Shown here: in pieces, positions 22,272 to 34,344 of the stretch | Position numbering within the stretch: the stretch's first letter is position 1 | Layout of the letters: every line of letters begins with the position of its first letter | Origin: Deinandra increscens subsp. villosa | Lineage: Eukaryota > Streptophyta > Magnoliopsida > Asterales > Asteraceae | DNA: 64,000 nt | Assembly (NCBI GenBank): GCA_039602395.1 | Contig: JBCNJP010000017.1 | Span: 14,658,315-14,722,314 of the forward strand | Reading direction: 5' to 3' | The notes under the pieces: model-generated | Database searches by the model: none | Told to the model about the DNA's origin: nothing | The model's input: only the letters and a program-made list of their open reading frames with translations | Made by a program: the position numbers and the translations under genes

Positions 22272-24123
22272 GGTGTTGTTTGTTTTTTCAGAGATAAAAT
22301 GTCTGTAGTCTGCGGACCACATCTGCAGACATCTGTAGAAAAAGAGGTGGGCCAAACCTCGACAGTCTGTAAGAAGTAGACTGTTTGTTTTTTAACTTCT
22401 GCAAACTGTTAAAATAAACTGAAATTTAAATAAACATATTTTTTAAACTTAAAATAGTTTTTCGAACATTTTCATTTAACTAAAATGGTTCAAGAACTCT
22501 ACCATTTTAGAGCTTTTTGAAAGCATATATATATACATCTATTTCTGAACCAATAACCCATTCAAATGGTTCAAGAACCCTACCATTTTAGAGCTTTTGA
22601 AAGCATAATATGCATTTCCACTTTGATCATCATTGTTTCATAAGTTGAACTGCTAAAAAGTTAACTACACATACTATTTGACTCAAAAATGGCTTCAAAA
22701 TCTCAATACAGCCCTCTCTGTTTCGACTTTGAATCCATCGATGTCATCGCCTGCAAAGAACTCCCACTTCTCTTCCCACTCCAAAACCCACTGCATTTCT
22801 TCCCACTACTCGGCGGGGGTCAGTCGGAATTCTGCCTTCTCAGCCACGTTCCCATGGGAGTTTAAAATATGGGATACTCCATCTTAAACCCTTAACAAAT
22901 TCACTATACAGATACTCTATGGGTAAAGGAACCGCTAACCATCCAGATAACGCAAAGATTTGAATGTGGCATATAATTCGCTGATTTTATGAAGCAAACA
23001 AAACATTTAGGACTCTTTCTTGGAAGTAGAAGCGTGCGGGAGTTGAGTAACTAACTTACAAACATAATTCTTGCTGGACTCGAATTTAACAACATGGATG
23101 GGGCTGCAAATGCTCCGTAATTCTGAAGGGAAGCGGTGGAAGCAGCGGGCACGGTTGCAACGATTGTAGTTAACACGAAACCAGCGGTTGCAGAGCTCAA
23201 AAGCGTCAAGGACGCAGCCGGTACAAAATGTGTAACATGTGTATCCGTCCAATATTCACAAATCTCATAAGTAGTGGACACTAGATAAGTTCATTTAAGG
23301 GAATTTGATACCTCAAGGTTTTGGCTAATTCTTCTACTGCCTGTATGAAATTTAGTAGCTAGACACCATTTAAATAGTCACCTATTTAGAAATGATTTGT
23401 ATTAATCCAAGATTAATAGCTTACTATTGCACAATATCAAGATAATCAATTCAATAACACACCTATGAAAAACCTCTTAAATTCATCAGGAATACTTGTT
23501 ATAATGTTATTTAATTTTTTATATACGAGAGGATTTCTGTGGAGAACTTATTATTTGCATACATGAAGATGTAAGACTGAGGCAAGAACATGGTGACCTA
23601 AATTGGTTCAACAAGAAGATAACAGCAGGAACAACATAAATTGGTTCAATAAACAACAAGTAAAACATTAAATTGGTTCTTGAAACACATTAAAATCCCA
23701 ACTGGAAGACGAAAAGAAACAGATCAGAAGATGGGTAAGGCCATCGGTGTACCTGCGTTTGACAGTGAAGAAGTTGTCGCCGGTGGGGAAGGCGGCGCTG
23801 GCGGGGAATGTAGCGGTCGATGGGGAATGCGGCGGCGGTAATCGGTAGAGCTTTGCTGATGGTGCTCCCTGGTGGTGTGGTTGCCCGTTGAAAGTGAAAA
23901 GGCGTGATAGGTTTTTTTTACTGTGTTTGATGGAGAGAAATAAACCTAGAAGAGGTTAGAAGTCCCAAATCCAAGTCTTCCTCAAAAAGAGGATGGGCAG
24001 GGTTTTTTAATGAAACGTCTTCGATAAATCAAACACTCTGCAGACCCAAAGGTTTGCGCGTGGTCTGCGCGGCGCAGACAAAAGAGATTAGAAGAGGTTT
24101 TTTATAAAAAAACAAACAACACC
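22272..24123. mobile_element. TIR DNA transposon, superfamily uncertain, 1.85 kb
   Basis: The ends are inverse complements over 17 bases (GGTGTTGTTTGTTTTTT). They are flanked by CAA on both sides (22269-22271 and 24124-24126), or by CCAAG if the ends are drawn one base in. The flanking LTR-like text joins sensibly when the element is removed. The TIR style resembles PIF/Harbinger elements, but the duplication is not the usual TTA or TAA. The interior has CTGCAGA-type words near both ends, two short coding-like stretches (22678-22887 plus; 23007-23252 minus, cysteine-rich) and a GC-rich segment near 23750-23880. No transposase seen, so it is non-autonomous. Confidence 0.7.
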
Positions 24124-24570
24124 CAAGTTGTAGGTACCAAAAGTGTAAATTTTGAAAAATCAGTCAACAATACACGGCTTACGGACCGCAAGCCTTCTCT
24201 CAAACACTCTTTGTGGTCCGCATCGTAGGCCAGCAGACGAAAAGTAGTCTTCTTCGTGTTGTTTGCTCGATTTTGGTGCTCTAGGTGTCGAGTTCACTTG
24301 ATTACTCAGCTTGGATCGTGTCGCTACCAAATTCCGACCCTCCCTGTATAAGTATCCTCCATATCAGTCATTCAAGCTCGCGAGTTTCTCAAAACAATAC
24401 ATTAAAACCCCTAAAACACCTCAGAAACTTCATCGTTGCAGTTTATTCACTCTGATTACAATTAAGGACTAACTTTCTGCAGTCAAGCATATTTAGGTAT
24501 GCTCTTCAAAACCCCTTAATCAATTTTTGTTCATATGTTCGTTTAATTAGAGTTTTAGAAATTACCTAAA
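24124..24570. other. LTR-like sequence with a possible TATA box
   Basis: Continues the LTR-like text that the 22272-24123 element interrupted. tataagtatcc near 24347 could be an LTR promoter. No gene. Confidence 0.4.
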
Positions 24571-24927
24571 GGTTTATTGGAAATTAATAATCCAAGTTAT
24601 TGGGTATTGGAAGATAATAATCCCAATTCAACTATTGTAAAACAATAATCCCAATTATTGACTTCTTGGAAAACGCTAGTCCCCGTCTAATTTTTTTTAA
24701 ACGTCGTTAACTTGAGCTGACGTGGCTGTGACGTGTAGTGACCGTTTAAAAACTCTCTCCTACGTGGACGCCATGTGTATATTACCGTTTTAAAAAGAAT
24801 AGGCCACGGGGATCTGAAAATCGTTCCTAATAAAAACCCTAAATCCCCAATTGAAGCTACGGTTGTTCGTGAAGCAAAAACTCGAAATCGAAGACCAGCT
24901 GCTGCAAGGTAGTACCTGAGAACACAA

Positions 24928-25414
24928 ATGTCTGGTTCTTCTTCAACTCCAAACCCTAATTCCTTCATTAATCGGAAGATTTTGCGTCTTGATTTTCATG
25001 GGAACCTTTGTTGCTACCATGACATTCCTGCTGTGAAACGAACTGCTGGTGCTGATACATCAAGACCAGGGCAGCAGTTCTTTGGATGTGCACTGTGGCC
25101 GGTATGTAATGCATACTTGAAAATTAATCAATTTTATTGTCTATTGCTAACTTAAACATCAACTGTTGATGATTTAGGAAGTTAATTGCACGTTTTTTGT
25201 TTGGAAACACAAAGTGGACAATGCTTTGAACAATGGAGAGTCAATGAGGAATGAGGCCTTACAGTTGAAGCTTTCAAGGTTGGAGTTTGAAAAACTGAAG
25301 CTGCAGGACGATATTAAGGGTCTGAAAATTGAGATGGCAAACTCAAAAGCAGCAATTAGAAAGTATTTGATTCTAATGGTGTCTGTTTTAGTTGTGTTTT
25401 GGCTTTGGTATTGA
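24928..25414 (+). CDS. GRF-type zinc finger protein with C-terminal membrane segment, two exons
   Basis: Exons 24928-25101 and 25178-25414, joined in phase 0 across a GT-AG intron, give 136 residues. The joined frame shows a GRF-like zinc finger (about residues 28-70): CCYH, then RPGQQFFGCALWP, then VNCTFFVWKH; the intron falls inside it. A predicted coiled coil follows (LQLKLSRLEFEKLKLQDDIKGL), then a hydrophobic C-terminal segment (about 120-136, LILMVSVLVVFWLWY) that looks like a tail anchor. GRF fingers bind nucleic acid in DNA-repair and topoisomerase proteins; the role here is unknown. It lies inside the MULE, upstream of and convergent with the transposase gene. It may be a captured host gene or an accessory MULE gene. 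Confidence 0.75.
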
Positions 25415-26138
25415 TTGGATTAGTCACTGAATGTAATGCCAGCCTAGTTAACTGTAGTTCTTTTCAAATGTGTTTGATCCAATGTAATGGCAACATTTTG
25501 GTAATCTAATGGAATTGGTAAAAGTTTTGTTCTTTTAATTCTGTTTTGGCAATGCAATGGTAACAAGCTGAATGGAAGTGGCAATGCAATGGACCAAAAT
25601 GACCATTAAGTGGCAATGCAATGGACCAAAATGACCATTAAAACTAGCAAAGCTGTTATGACTAAAATGACTAAAAAACCAAAACCAAATCACCCTTGAA
25701 TCTCTTATGGACCATAAAATACCATAAACCTTTTGACCCATAAACCTTGAAAGCTAGCAAAGCTGTTATGCTTCAACTGTAAGGCCTTTTGACCCAAATA
25801 CCCTTTTCATCTAAAAACCTTGAAAGCTTCAACTAAAATGACCAACACCTTTTCACCCAAAAACCTTGAAAGCTTCAATACCTTTTGACCCAAATACCCC
25901 TGCAAACTACCCCTGCAAAATAAAATCAACAAATGGACAGAAATACCCCTGCAGTCCTTATATAAATTCAAAGTATCCCTGCAAAATACATTCAACACAT
26001 GGACAGAAAGTACTTAATCATAGATAATTAAACATAATCCATTCAAAGTACAAAATACAACAAAGTACATAATCCAACACATGTCTTTAACACAAAATAC
26101 TTAAAGGAAACATGATAAAGTACTTAAAGGAAACATGA
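25415..26138. other. Spacer between the two convergent MULE genes
   Basis: Non-coding, rich in short repeats built on gaccaaaatgacc, ccttttgaccca and ccttgaaagctt. It probably holds both polyadenylation regions. Confidence 0.55.
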
Positions 26139-26573
26139 TTAAGCAACATCAGTTATGGATGATTGTTGGGTACTTTGTGAAGATTGTGGTGTCTTCCTTG
26201 GTCTCCCCCTCTTCTTCTTTGGTGGTTCAGGAGCCTTCTCTTTCCCTTTGTATGGACAAGTAGTTTTGTTATGTGAAGTACTCTTGCAAATGCTGCATTT
26301 TTTAACTTGACCATGCCTGCTAAGCTTTCCACCCTTCTTAGGATCTTCATGAGGATCCCTTCTTCTTTTTTTCTTTGGCCTCCCAGGTGCTGATTTAATG
26401 GGTGGTGGGTCTAATGGCAGATCAACCTTCGGCCAGTATTTCTCTGATGCTAGTGGTGGAATGGTATAGTTGTATGCCTTCATATACATCTCCTTTGTAT
26501 ATGAATGATGTACATACTCCTCCACATTCTTCTGCTGCAATGCTGCAACTGCACAAACATGATAGCATGGCAA
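26139..26573 (-). pseudogene. MURA-like C-terminal part, out of frame with the N-terminal part
   Basis: 144 residues beginning PCYHVCAVAAL, the second half of the SWIM zinc finger that follows the catalytic domain in MULE transposases. Then come a lysine/proline-rich linker with two AT-hook-like GRP(K/R)K motifs, and a CCHC knuckle (CSICKSTSHNKTTC). It is in another frame from the upstream ORF, so it would not be made as part of the same protein. It marks the far side of the internal deletion. Confidence 0.85.
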
Positions 26574-27933
26574 CCTTTATTGCATCTTGAATTTCTTTTG
26601 CACTCCAATCTGGTTTAGCCTTAAACACATCCAAGAAATACTCAGCTACAAATTTACAAGTTAATTGCCTATTTTTAGTCATGTTCCTTAGACAGGTGTG
26701 TTGGTTCATAGCACTTTTGACCAAATAACAGTCTTTCTTAGCAAAATGTGAGCAATAAATCTTGAATGGACAACCTTCTACACAATGATACCCAACTCTA
26801 CCCCCTCTTTTACTATCACTTGCTGAAATAACCAAATTCCTACCTTGGGCAAGAGCATACCTCCTTGCAGCCTCTTTGAATGCACTCCTAGATGGGAATC
26901 TTGTACCAACAACCCATTCCCATTTAGACCAGTCTGTATGCTGATTCACAACTGGAACATTAAGCTTATACTTCTTCCCTAATAGATCATCATCCTCACT
27001 ATCTCCAGGTGAGTTCACATCACCCTCAGAATCCTCATACTCACTACCTTCACTACCTTCACTGTCTTGTTCTTCTTGAACAACTGTTGGTATTTGTTCA
27101 CTACTAGAGCCTTGATTAACCAACCTCTCAATCAATCTTTGTTGCTCTAACTTATCTTCTTTGTTAACCAATGAAACCTTACTAGCTAATTCTCTCCACT
27201 CCTCATCATCTGTGTCTGATTCATTGCACACCAATTCACCTGTTTCTTCATTATCAGCAGCTAATATCTCAGCCCCTACATCAACTGTCTCTTGATCACC
27301 ATCTACTTCAACAGGATCCTTAACTACCAATTCACCTGTTTCTACTTCATTGCAAGTTAATTCACCTGTTTCTACTTCACAACCAACATTAACAACCTCA
27401 GCCCTTTCATCAACTATTTCTACCTCAACAGCTTTAGGATCTGAAATATCCCCTTTCACAACTTTAGGGTGATAATCTGCAAGCCCCTTAGCGTCAACAC
27501 ATTCAACGTCTGTTATACTAGTAGGGTTTGCATTTGGGCTATGTTGGGCTTCAGATTGGGCTGCTACAGTATTGGGTCGGGTTAGTCTTTGGGCTGTTAC
27601 ATTTTTGGGTCGGGTTTTTTGGTGGGCTTTGATTTCAACATAAATACTGCAACTACGTTTCTTACCAGATGCTTTGATCATCTCATTAACATCTTCATCA
27701 TCATTCAATTCCATTAAACCATCTCTTATGGTTTTACCAGGGAGCAAGTAATATAAAACGAAGTTTAGCTTATCATAGCAACAATATTGAAGTACATAAC
27801 CTTGAATCTCAAAGAAGGAGAATTTGTCCACCCCAATTTCAAAGCTTAATGTCCCTCCATTCACATACTCCAATCTTTTTGTTTCTTTAAACCTGCCACC
27901 GAACCAAATCTTCACCTTCACTTTTTCAGACAT
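26422..27933 (-). pseudogene. MURA-like transposase N-terminal part, catalytic domain deleted
   Basis: 503 residues. Residues 1-100 form the PB1-like domain common at the start of plant MULE proteins (VKIWFGGRF ... YVNGG). About 100-330 are acidic and low in complexity. About 340-440 are the MuDR DNA-binding domain (FPSRSAFKEAARRYAL, then a zinc-binding CVEGCPFKIYC ... HTC). After SAKEIQDAIK the frame runs into sequence that in another frame encodes the SWIM finger, so the DDE catalytic domain (MULE transposase domain) is lost, with the junction at about 26573-26590. The last 50 residues are therefore out-of-frame sequence. The product might still bind TIRs and act as a repressor, which is inference. 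Confidence 0.88.
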
Positions 27934-28306
27934 TGAATCTGTTCAGAAACAAAAATTAGAAGATGTAGGTAGAATTAGGGCAAAAGAAAAGCTTGTTTCG
28001 TCTAGATTACCTTCACACAATCGATCAATTCGGCTGATTTGGGAGAAGAACGAGGGTCGGGTCTAAAATTTGGGGAAGAAGGTGGGGTTAGGTTAAAATC
28101 ACTGATTTTATCGGACTATATCTTTTTTTTTTACTTTTCACACATGGCGTCCACGTAGGACTAGCGTTAACGACGTTTAAAAAAAATTAGACGGGGACTA
28201 GCGTTTTCCAAGAAGTCAATAATTGGGATTATTGTTTTACAATAGTTGAATTGGGATTATTATCTTCCAATACCCAATAACTTGGATTATTAATTTCCAA
28301 TAAACC

Positions 28307-30057
28307 TTACCTAAAATTAGGGTTCTTAGATATGTTTTGCTTAATTTGATTAATGTGTAATGAATTGGAACCTAGTTTTTTGTATAGCATCATAAAATAA
28401 CATGTTTTAATAAATATCTAAACTAATTTTAGGATTTGCAAAGGTTTGGTATTGATTTGTGAAACGAGTCAAAATTAGGGTTTTCTTAACGTTGTTTTGC
28501 AACAAAAAAATGAACACACGGGGTTAAATTGGGGGCTAATTTTTTAAGGTAAGTCATAATATGATATTATAAACAAAAGCCGTAAGTTTATTTAATTTAA
28601 AAAGATGTTTTGATATTTATTTAATAAATACATCAAAATAAAGGTATTGAAATCAATATTTAATATTAATCAAACCACGAGGTAATGGGACTTGAGTTTT
28701 GGTATTAAAACATAGTTATATATATAATAAGTATGAGTGAGTTCAATTTTGATAAATAATAAGGTATTAAAAATACCAAGTTAATCGGATACTTAGAAGT
28801 TCGTGCGGACCGGAAGGGTAAGCGCCTGTACATTGGGGTTTCTGGCTAAGCGAGGGTGTCGCATAAATCTCAACTGAGACCTGTCATACCTCATTGGGTG
28901 ATTCCGGAGTGAGCATTTACTTATAGGAATGTGCGTCTTCATATTATCATTAAACCCTAATTTACCTATAAAGGGTAAAACAGTAATTTAAACTTAATCG
29001 TAAATAACCTTCCTAAAACTCCTCGAATTTCGTTTTGATTTCTCGTATTCACATAGATCATTTGATATTATTACGATAATCTCAAAGTTAGTTATCTTTT
29101 ACAAATCGGCGTTATCTCTCATTTCCAATCTTCTTATCAAGTGAGTATTCATAGCCCATTCTCTTTTATTATTTCGGGGTGTGACATGTATCTCTATCTC
29201 AAACTCAAACTCTCTATATATATTTCTCTAAAATAATATGCGAACTCTATGCTCGTTATGTGTGTTCTTGGTATGTTAAGCTCGTTTGGATTATTGTTAT
29301 TGTGCTTATACCCATACTCTACGCATACTCATTAACATACCAAGTTAGGGTAACAATAATAGATCTATTGGTTTAACAACCCACCCTATGGGTGATTGGA
29401 AGCCTAATTTTCAAAGGTTTGATACGCTCTTATTGTAAAATAATCTTTAATAATTGAACAAAAATGCATGTTTAAGTATATTTCAACTTTGTTTAGTTGT
29501 TATGAGCATCTGGACAGTCATCGTGCCCCGATATATTCCGTCGTCGGTTGGGGTGTGACACCTAATCTGTTGGAATAAAAGAATTGCTAACCAGTTCTAA
29601 ACCAACATAATCCGTCCCAGTAATTAAAGTGTTGGATGAGGAACTATAGGTTGTGAGTTCGAACCCAACACCCTCCAAAACGTTTTAATTAAACTTGTAG
29701 TCGTTGTTTTCACCCTTCACTGCCACATTTTGTCCCCGATCCATCCCGAACATGTTTCATGTCCCAAAACTGTCAAACCTGTAATTTTGAACCAAATACC
29801 GAATTATGGGTTTCTAAAATATTAAATTGATGTTTTATTCATTTAGTGTTAAAAGTTGTTATAAAATCCGTTAAACGTATATACGGTGTGAATACATGTG
29901 TGTATATCTATTTGGTCCAAATAGTTAAAAAAAAAGGAATTTGTATTCGCTTTGGTTGATTGTATCAATATTTTGTGTCACTTAAACCAATATATATATT
30001 TATAAGTATGTATGTTTTAGAAGGTGTAAAATGTGTGTGTATATATATTATATATAT
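28307..30057. other. LTR-like non-coding sequence
   Basis: No supported gene. Two GGGGTGTGACA words (near 29178 and 29554) look like gypsy LTR 3' ends. Near 29655 is GAGTTCGAACCC, like a pol III B box, without a clear A box. Part of 28430-28740 resembles 62770-63020 loosely. Confidence 0.4.
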
Positions 30058-30235
30058 AGGGTTAGGTTCAAATGAGAACCAACTGATTTTGAGAACTTTT
30101 AAGAACCATTCTGGGCCACTAATTTTTCAAGGGGGGGCCACTCAAAATCATAGGGGGGATTTCCTTATATATAACTAGTGGCTCAGAATGGTTCTTAAAA
30201 GTTCTCAAAACCATTTGGTTCTCAAATGATCATCT

Positions 30236-30239
<4 letters not shown>
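30058..30239. mobile_element. Hairpin MITE (182 bp) in a TA tract
   Basis: Arms beginning aggg and ending ccct pair over about 63 bases (shared block tgagaacttttaagaacc). Flanked by TA dinucleotides on both sides, compatible with a TA target duplication or insertion into a TA microsatellite. Confidence 0.85.

Positions 30240-30291
<52 letters not shown>
30240..30291. repeat. (TA)n microsatellite
   Basis: About 52 bases of uninterrupted TA between two foldback elements. Confidence 0.97.
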
Positions 30292-30294
<3 letters not shown>

Positions 30295-31436
30295 AAAAGG
30301 ATCATTGGAAAACCCTCTAAATATTGGAAAACCTGGAAAACCTTTTTCAACCAATCATATTATTTCTTTCTTTTTTAATTTTTCTTTTATTTAAAGGGGC
30401 AATATGGTAACATGACATAATCTATTTTAGTAAACTATATTTAATAAATGTTTAAATTAATTTTCTCTCTCCCAACTCCTCTTTCTTAAAATCTCATCTC
30501 TCTCTTTTAATTTTAAATTTCCAGGCCAAATTAAAAAAACAAACCTGATTTACAAATGAAAAAATCGTTGCTCAGCAGTTCATCACCAACATAACGATTG
30601 TTACATCGTTGTAACAATAATTTTAGGTATTTTTTCAAGAAAATAAAACTATGGTTACATATGTGTAACCATACAGAAAGTTACCCTAGAAAGAAAGAAG
30701 TTGATAGGAGATTACTACTTACATTTATCTAATAACTATCATATGCGTAATCACGTGAAATATTTTTATAACGTTCTAGAAAGAAAATACATGGTGTCAC
30801 ATTCGTGTACCATCAATTAAAAACATGTGAAATAAAAGTGTTACATACGTGTAATAACTACTTACATTTATGTAATAACTATCATATGTGTAATCTCGTG
30901 AAATAATTTCATAACGTTGTAGAAAGAAAATACATGGTGTTACATTCATGTAACATCAACTAAAAACGTGTGAAATAAAAGTGTTGCATACGTGTAATCA
31001 GATCTAGAAACAATAGAACCACGAACACAATTTATAAACTTTTCTGAATGGTTACACCTATGTAACCATCGTTTATTTTCTTAAAAAAAAACCTAAAATT
31101 ATTGTTACAACGATGTAACAATCGTTACACTGGTGATGAACTAATGATCAACTATTTTTTTCTTTTGTAAATTAGGTTTTTTTTTTAATTTGGCCTGAAA
31201 ATTTGAAATTAAATGAGAGAGAGTTTAGGAAAGGGGAGATGGGAGAGAGAAAATTGATTTAAACATTTATTAATAAAAATATGGTTTTTCTATTATGCCC
31301 TTGGTGCATTAAATAAATTTCAAATTATTTCCAAAAATGACACATTCATTTTTAACAATAGATTAACTAATCAATGGTGTAAGATGAGTTTTCTAGGTTT
31401 TCCAAAAAAATTAGGTTTTCCATTGAACCTTACCCT
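30292..31436. mobile_element. Foldback element (1,145 bp) with arms of about 400 bp
   Basis: The left arm (30292 to about 30700) and right arm (about 31030 to 31436) are inverse complements over their length, with blocks such as ttggaaaacct, aggccaaattaaaaaa and attgttacaac/gttgtaacaat. The centre has two copies of a unit of about 143 bp (starts 30714 and 30857). Both ends lie in TA runs. No ORF. It is rich in short palindromes of the form TTACAT-N-GTGTAA. Confidence 0.85.
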
Positions 31437-33190
31437 ATATATATATATTTATATGCTATACCTTTTTGATGTACCCTAAAATGTGCATATTTATTAGCCA
31501 GATATCCCCTTATAAAACTGATTAACTATTACAAGAATACATATGTTTTGTCTTCTTAGTTTTTTCAGGTTTATTCAAGCCAAAATCACAAAAGGAGCAA
31601 GAAATGAAGAAAATCATATTTAAAAGATCAAAACTATGAATTTTGGAGTTCGACACGTCCCCGTTCCCACCTTGGCACGACTTCGTGCCCACCTCCGGAA
31701 ATGCCCTTTCTCAACAGTGACAAGCGTACCCCGTGCTTTCGACTTGACACGACTCGTGCCCAACTGACAATGTCAGCACGACCCCTTGCCACTGATATGG
31801 CACAGCATGTGCCACTGACTGTAACATTTCGATTGATTTTAATATTTGTATTCGATCCATTTCTGTATCCCTGTTAGTGATTGATAATCAATGAAAAACC
31901 ATGTAATGCTTTGTTCTTAATCTTGTGTGACTAAACCTTTTATCATATTTAGTGATCGATTCAACACTAAATTTATCTATGTTCCGGATTTATTTCGAAC
32001 ACTTCATTGATTAAGTTTAACCGAGTGATCCGAGCAATCTAAACATGTATGGGGTATGTGTGTAATACTAGTCACGCACACAAGTAAATACAAGTGAGGA
32101 TGTGCGAAGGTTCAAGGTTTAAAGCGCAAGCGATGAAAGTTCAAAAAATCCCGCGCGATTTCGATGGTAACGTCCGCCTATTTTGCAGCCCGACCCTTTT
32201 TCACTATCCGTGTAATCCCGATTATTATTAAGATAAAGTGGTAACTCTAATACTCGACCACAACCCGAAGCACAACTGCTAAAAGTCAAAGGTGTGCTCA
32301 ACAACCTAAAAACTTAACAGAGGCATATCCTGGGCTAGAAAATAAGTTACGGGACCCATAAATAGTGAATTTTGAGTATCTTGACGAGAGGAAGCAGATT
32401 GCGGGGTCAAAATGACCTGTTTATAAGTGGGAACGGCCCATGCCACACTTGGGCACGACCCTGTGCCGCGCCGACGGAATTTGTCTTTTTGCCTCCGATA
32501 ACCTTCTGACGAGCACGACCCATGCTTTCTTGGCACGACCCTATGTCCAAGTACAAATTTTGGTTATAAACCTCCCCGCCCCCCCCCCCCCCCCCCCAAA
32601 AAAAAAAAAAAAACCATTCAGTCATCTTCACCGTTTAACGCCCCCACCTTCTCTCCCTAATTTTCAACCTACCTCACCCCTTTCAACCCACACCCATTCT
32701 CCTCTTCCTCCTTTAAAGTTTTCCTCTCAAAACTCACCCCAAATCTTCACCCATTATAAGTAACTTTTGTATAGCTAATTAATCAAGCTTAATATTCATT
32801 CTTTTATCTTTAAATCTTCACTAACATCACTAACTAAGGCATACTTACAAACTATAACTTCATCACATTCTTTTTATTTGTTGCACTTTCATTAAATAAA
32901 ACATGTCGTCTTAAAACTTATACTTACACAAAGTCATGGGATGGTAGAACATGAATCAAGAGCCCCATGGGGATCTAAAATGGTGAAGTTTCAAGATCCA
33001 TCCAAATATCATGAACCTTGTTTTTAATGTTTTTCCTAAAAACAAATGTTAAAGAAATATTGTTATCACCTCTCTTTTGTAATTCACTTTAACTCGGAGA
33101 CTTATGTTCTACAACAAGTGTATGCCCAGGGATGATATGTTCTAAATCCATTCCAAGGATTTCCGTTGAATTAAGCTTGACCACTAAGTC
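31437..33190. other. LTR-like debris with repeated GCACGACCC words
   Basis: No supported gene. Words such as ggcacgaccctgtgcc recur at 31670-31810 and 32430-32550, and 31990-32180 shares blocks with 21820-22140. ggttataaacc at about 32556 may be an LTR TATA box. A C-run followed by an A-run lies at 32576-32613. Probably fragments of one or two gypsy LTRs. Confidence 0.45.
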
Positions 33191-33438
33191 TCCATCTAAC
33201 ATCAACAAAGAAGAGTGTCACCATACTAGTGATTCAATTTTTCATGCAATTATATAAAACTCTAATAAGATATGGAATATACAAAATCCCACAATCAGAG
33301 TATCATACTATAAAGTAATATACGAGGTGCCAAGAAGATGTAAGAAATAACAAAAGCTTCAAAGTGTAGAGGTTCCTGGTAATGTTTGGGCCTTAGTCAC
33401 CCGTTATTAAACTTTTCATGCAATTACACAAGCAATGA
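33191..33438. repeat. Long-period AT-rich repeat family, first segment
   Basis: Starts about aacatcaacaaagaa and carries the family markers gattcaatttttcatgcaa, ataaagtaatat and gaggtgccaagaagatg. Interrupted at 33438 by the gypsy insertion and resumes at 43009. Confidence 0.8.
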
Positions 33439-33737
33439 TGTGACAACTGCACTTTCCCAAGTTAACTCCGTTAAGTCTTTCCGTTAAAAACCGTTTGCTC
33501 CGTTAGACAAACTCCGTTAGTCACGTTACAAATAAAAACTACTACTTGACTAGACCGAATACGTTCACGACCTTTGGTTGATCACCGAACCCGTCCAAAT
33601 GTGTTATATGATTATTTGCTCATTACCACTGTGTGAAGTTATGCAACATGCTTAATTAATTCATTGTGAAATTATGTGATTTATCGAGGAATTGTGTTTA
33701 TTTTACTTAGAGTGGAGATTGACCCTTTTGGTGACCA

Positions 33738-33836
33738 GCGAAACTACTGGGCGAAATTACAGTTTCGCCCGGTTAGCTGATGCCTGACCAGTTTCGCGTG
33801 GCTAGCGAAACTGCCAGCGACACTGCCGGCGAAACT
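33738..33836. promoter_or_regulatory. GCGAAACT motif cluster directly upstream of the LTR TATA box
   Basis: About seven copies of GCGAAACT or its complement within 100 bases, ending just before the TATA box. Some read TTTCGCCC, which fits the WTTSSCSS consensus of E2F sites. Repeated in the 3' LTR at 40991-41089. Confidence 0.55.
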
Positions 33837-34344
33837 GGCACCTTATATAAGCAAACCCAAGCCTAACTTTCTCATTTTTACCACTTCCACACAACCACAC
33901 ACACTTCTGCACTCTCCCTCTCTCAAGACCTCCGACCAGCAAGGACATAGCTCGAACCACAGTGATTCCAACCTCAAATCTCCATCCATTCAAGCATTAG
34001 AGATTAACCGTGAGTCACATAAACCTCCTTTATGCAAATTCTTGTATGCTTAACTAAAATGTATGCCTAAAATCCACATGCAATGATTTCTGCTACTGAT
34101 ATGATACTTAGGGATGCTAGATGTAACATAAATTCTGCAACTTGCCTTGCATGTATGAAGATCCATGCTAGATTAGGCTATTTATGTGAAATTGCATTTT
34201 TGACAAATTGATGACTAGAAACCATGTTTTAGGTGTTAGAATTGCTCCCATGATGTTAGTAAACGCTTAGGTATGCTAGATATTGATTTGCATGTGTTAC
34301 AGAAGCTGTTAGAAAGGTTTTTAGGCAAATTTACGGGTTTTTTT

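Larger units (their letters stand above)
24571..28306. mobile_element. Mutator-like element (MULE), 3,736 bp, internally deleted
   Basis: Terminal inverted repeats of about 141 bp (24571-24711 and 28166-28306) start GGTTTATTGG and are nearly identical. A perfect 9-bp target duplication TTACCTAAA lies at 24562-24570 and 28307-28315. Inside are a spliced GRF zinc-finger gene (plus) and a MURA-like gene (minus) that lacks its central transposase domain. TIR identity implies recent movement, probably mobilised by an intact relative. Confidence 0.95.

Noticed and set aside
22678..23252. A real gene within the 22272-24123 element
   Set aside because: Only short unsupported frames; the cysteine-rich minus frame competes with another open frame over the same bases.
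29640..29670. Possible tRNA gene or SINE head (GAGTTCGAACCC)
   Set aside because: A B-box-like word is present, but no convincing A box, cloverleaf or SINE tail could be found.
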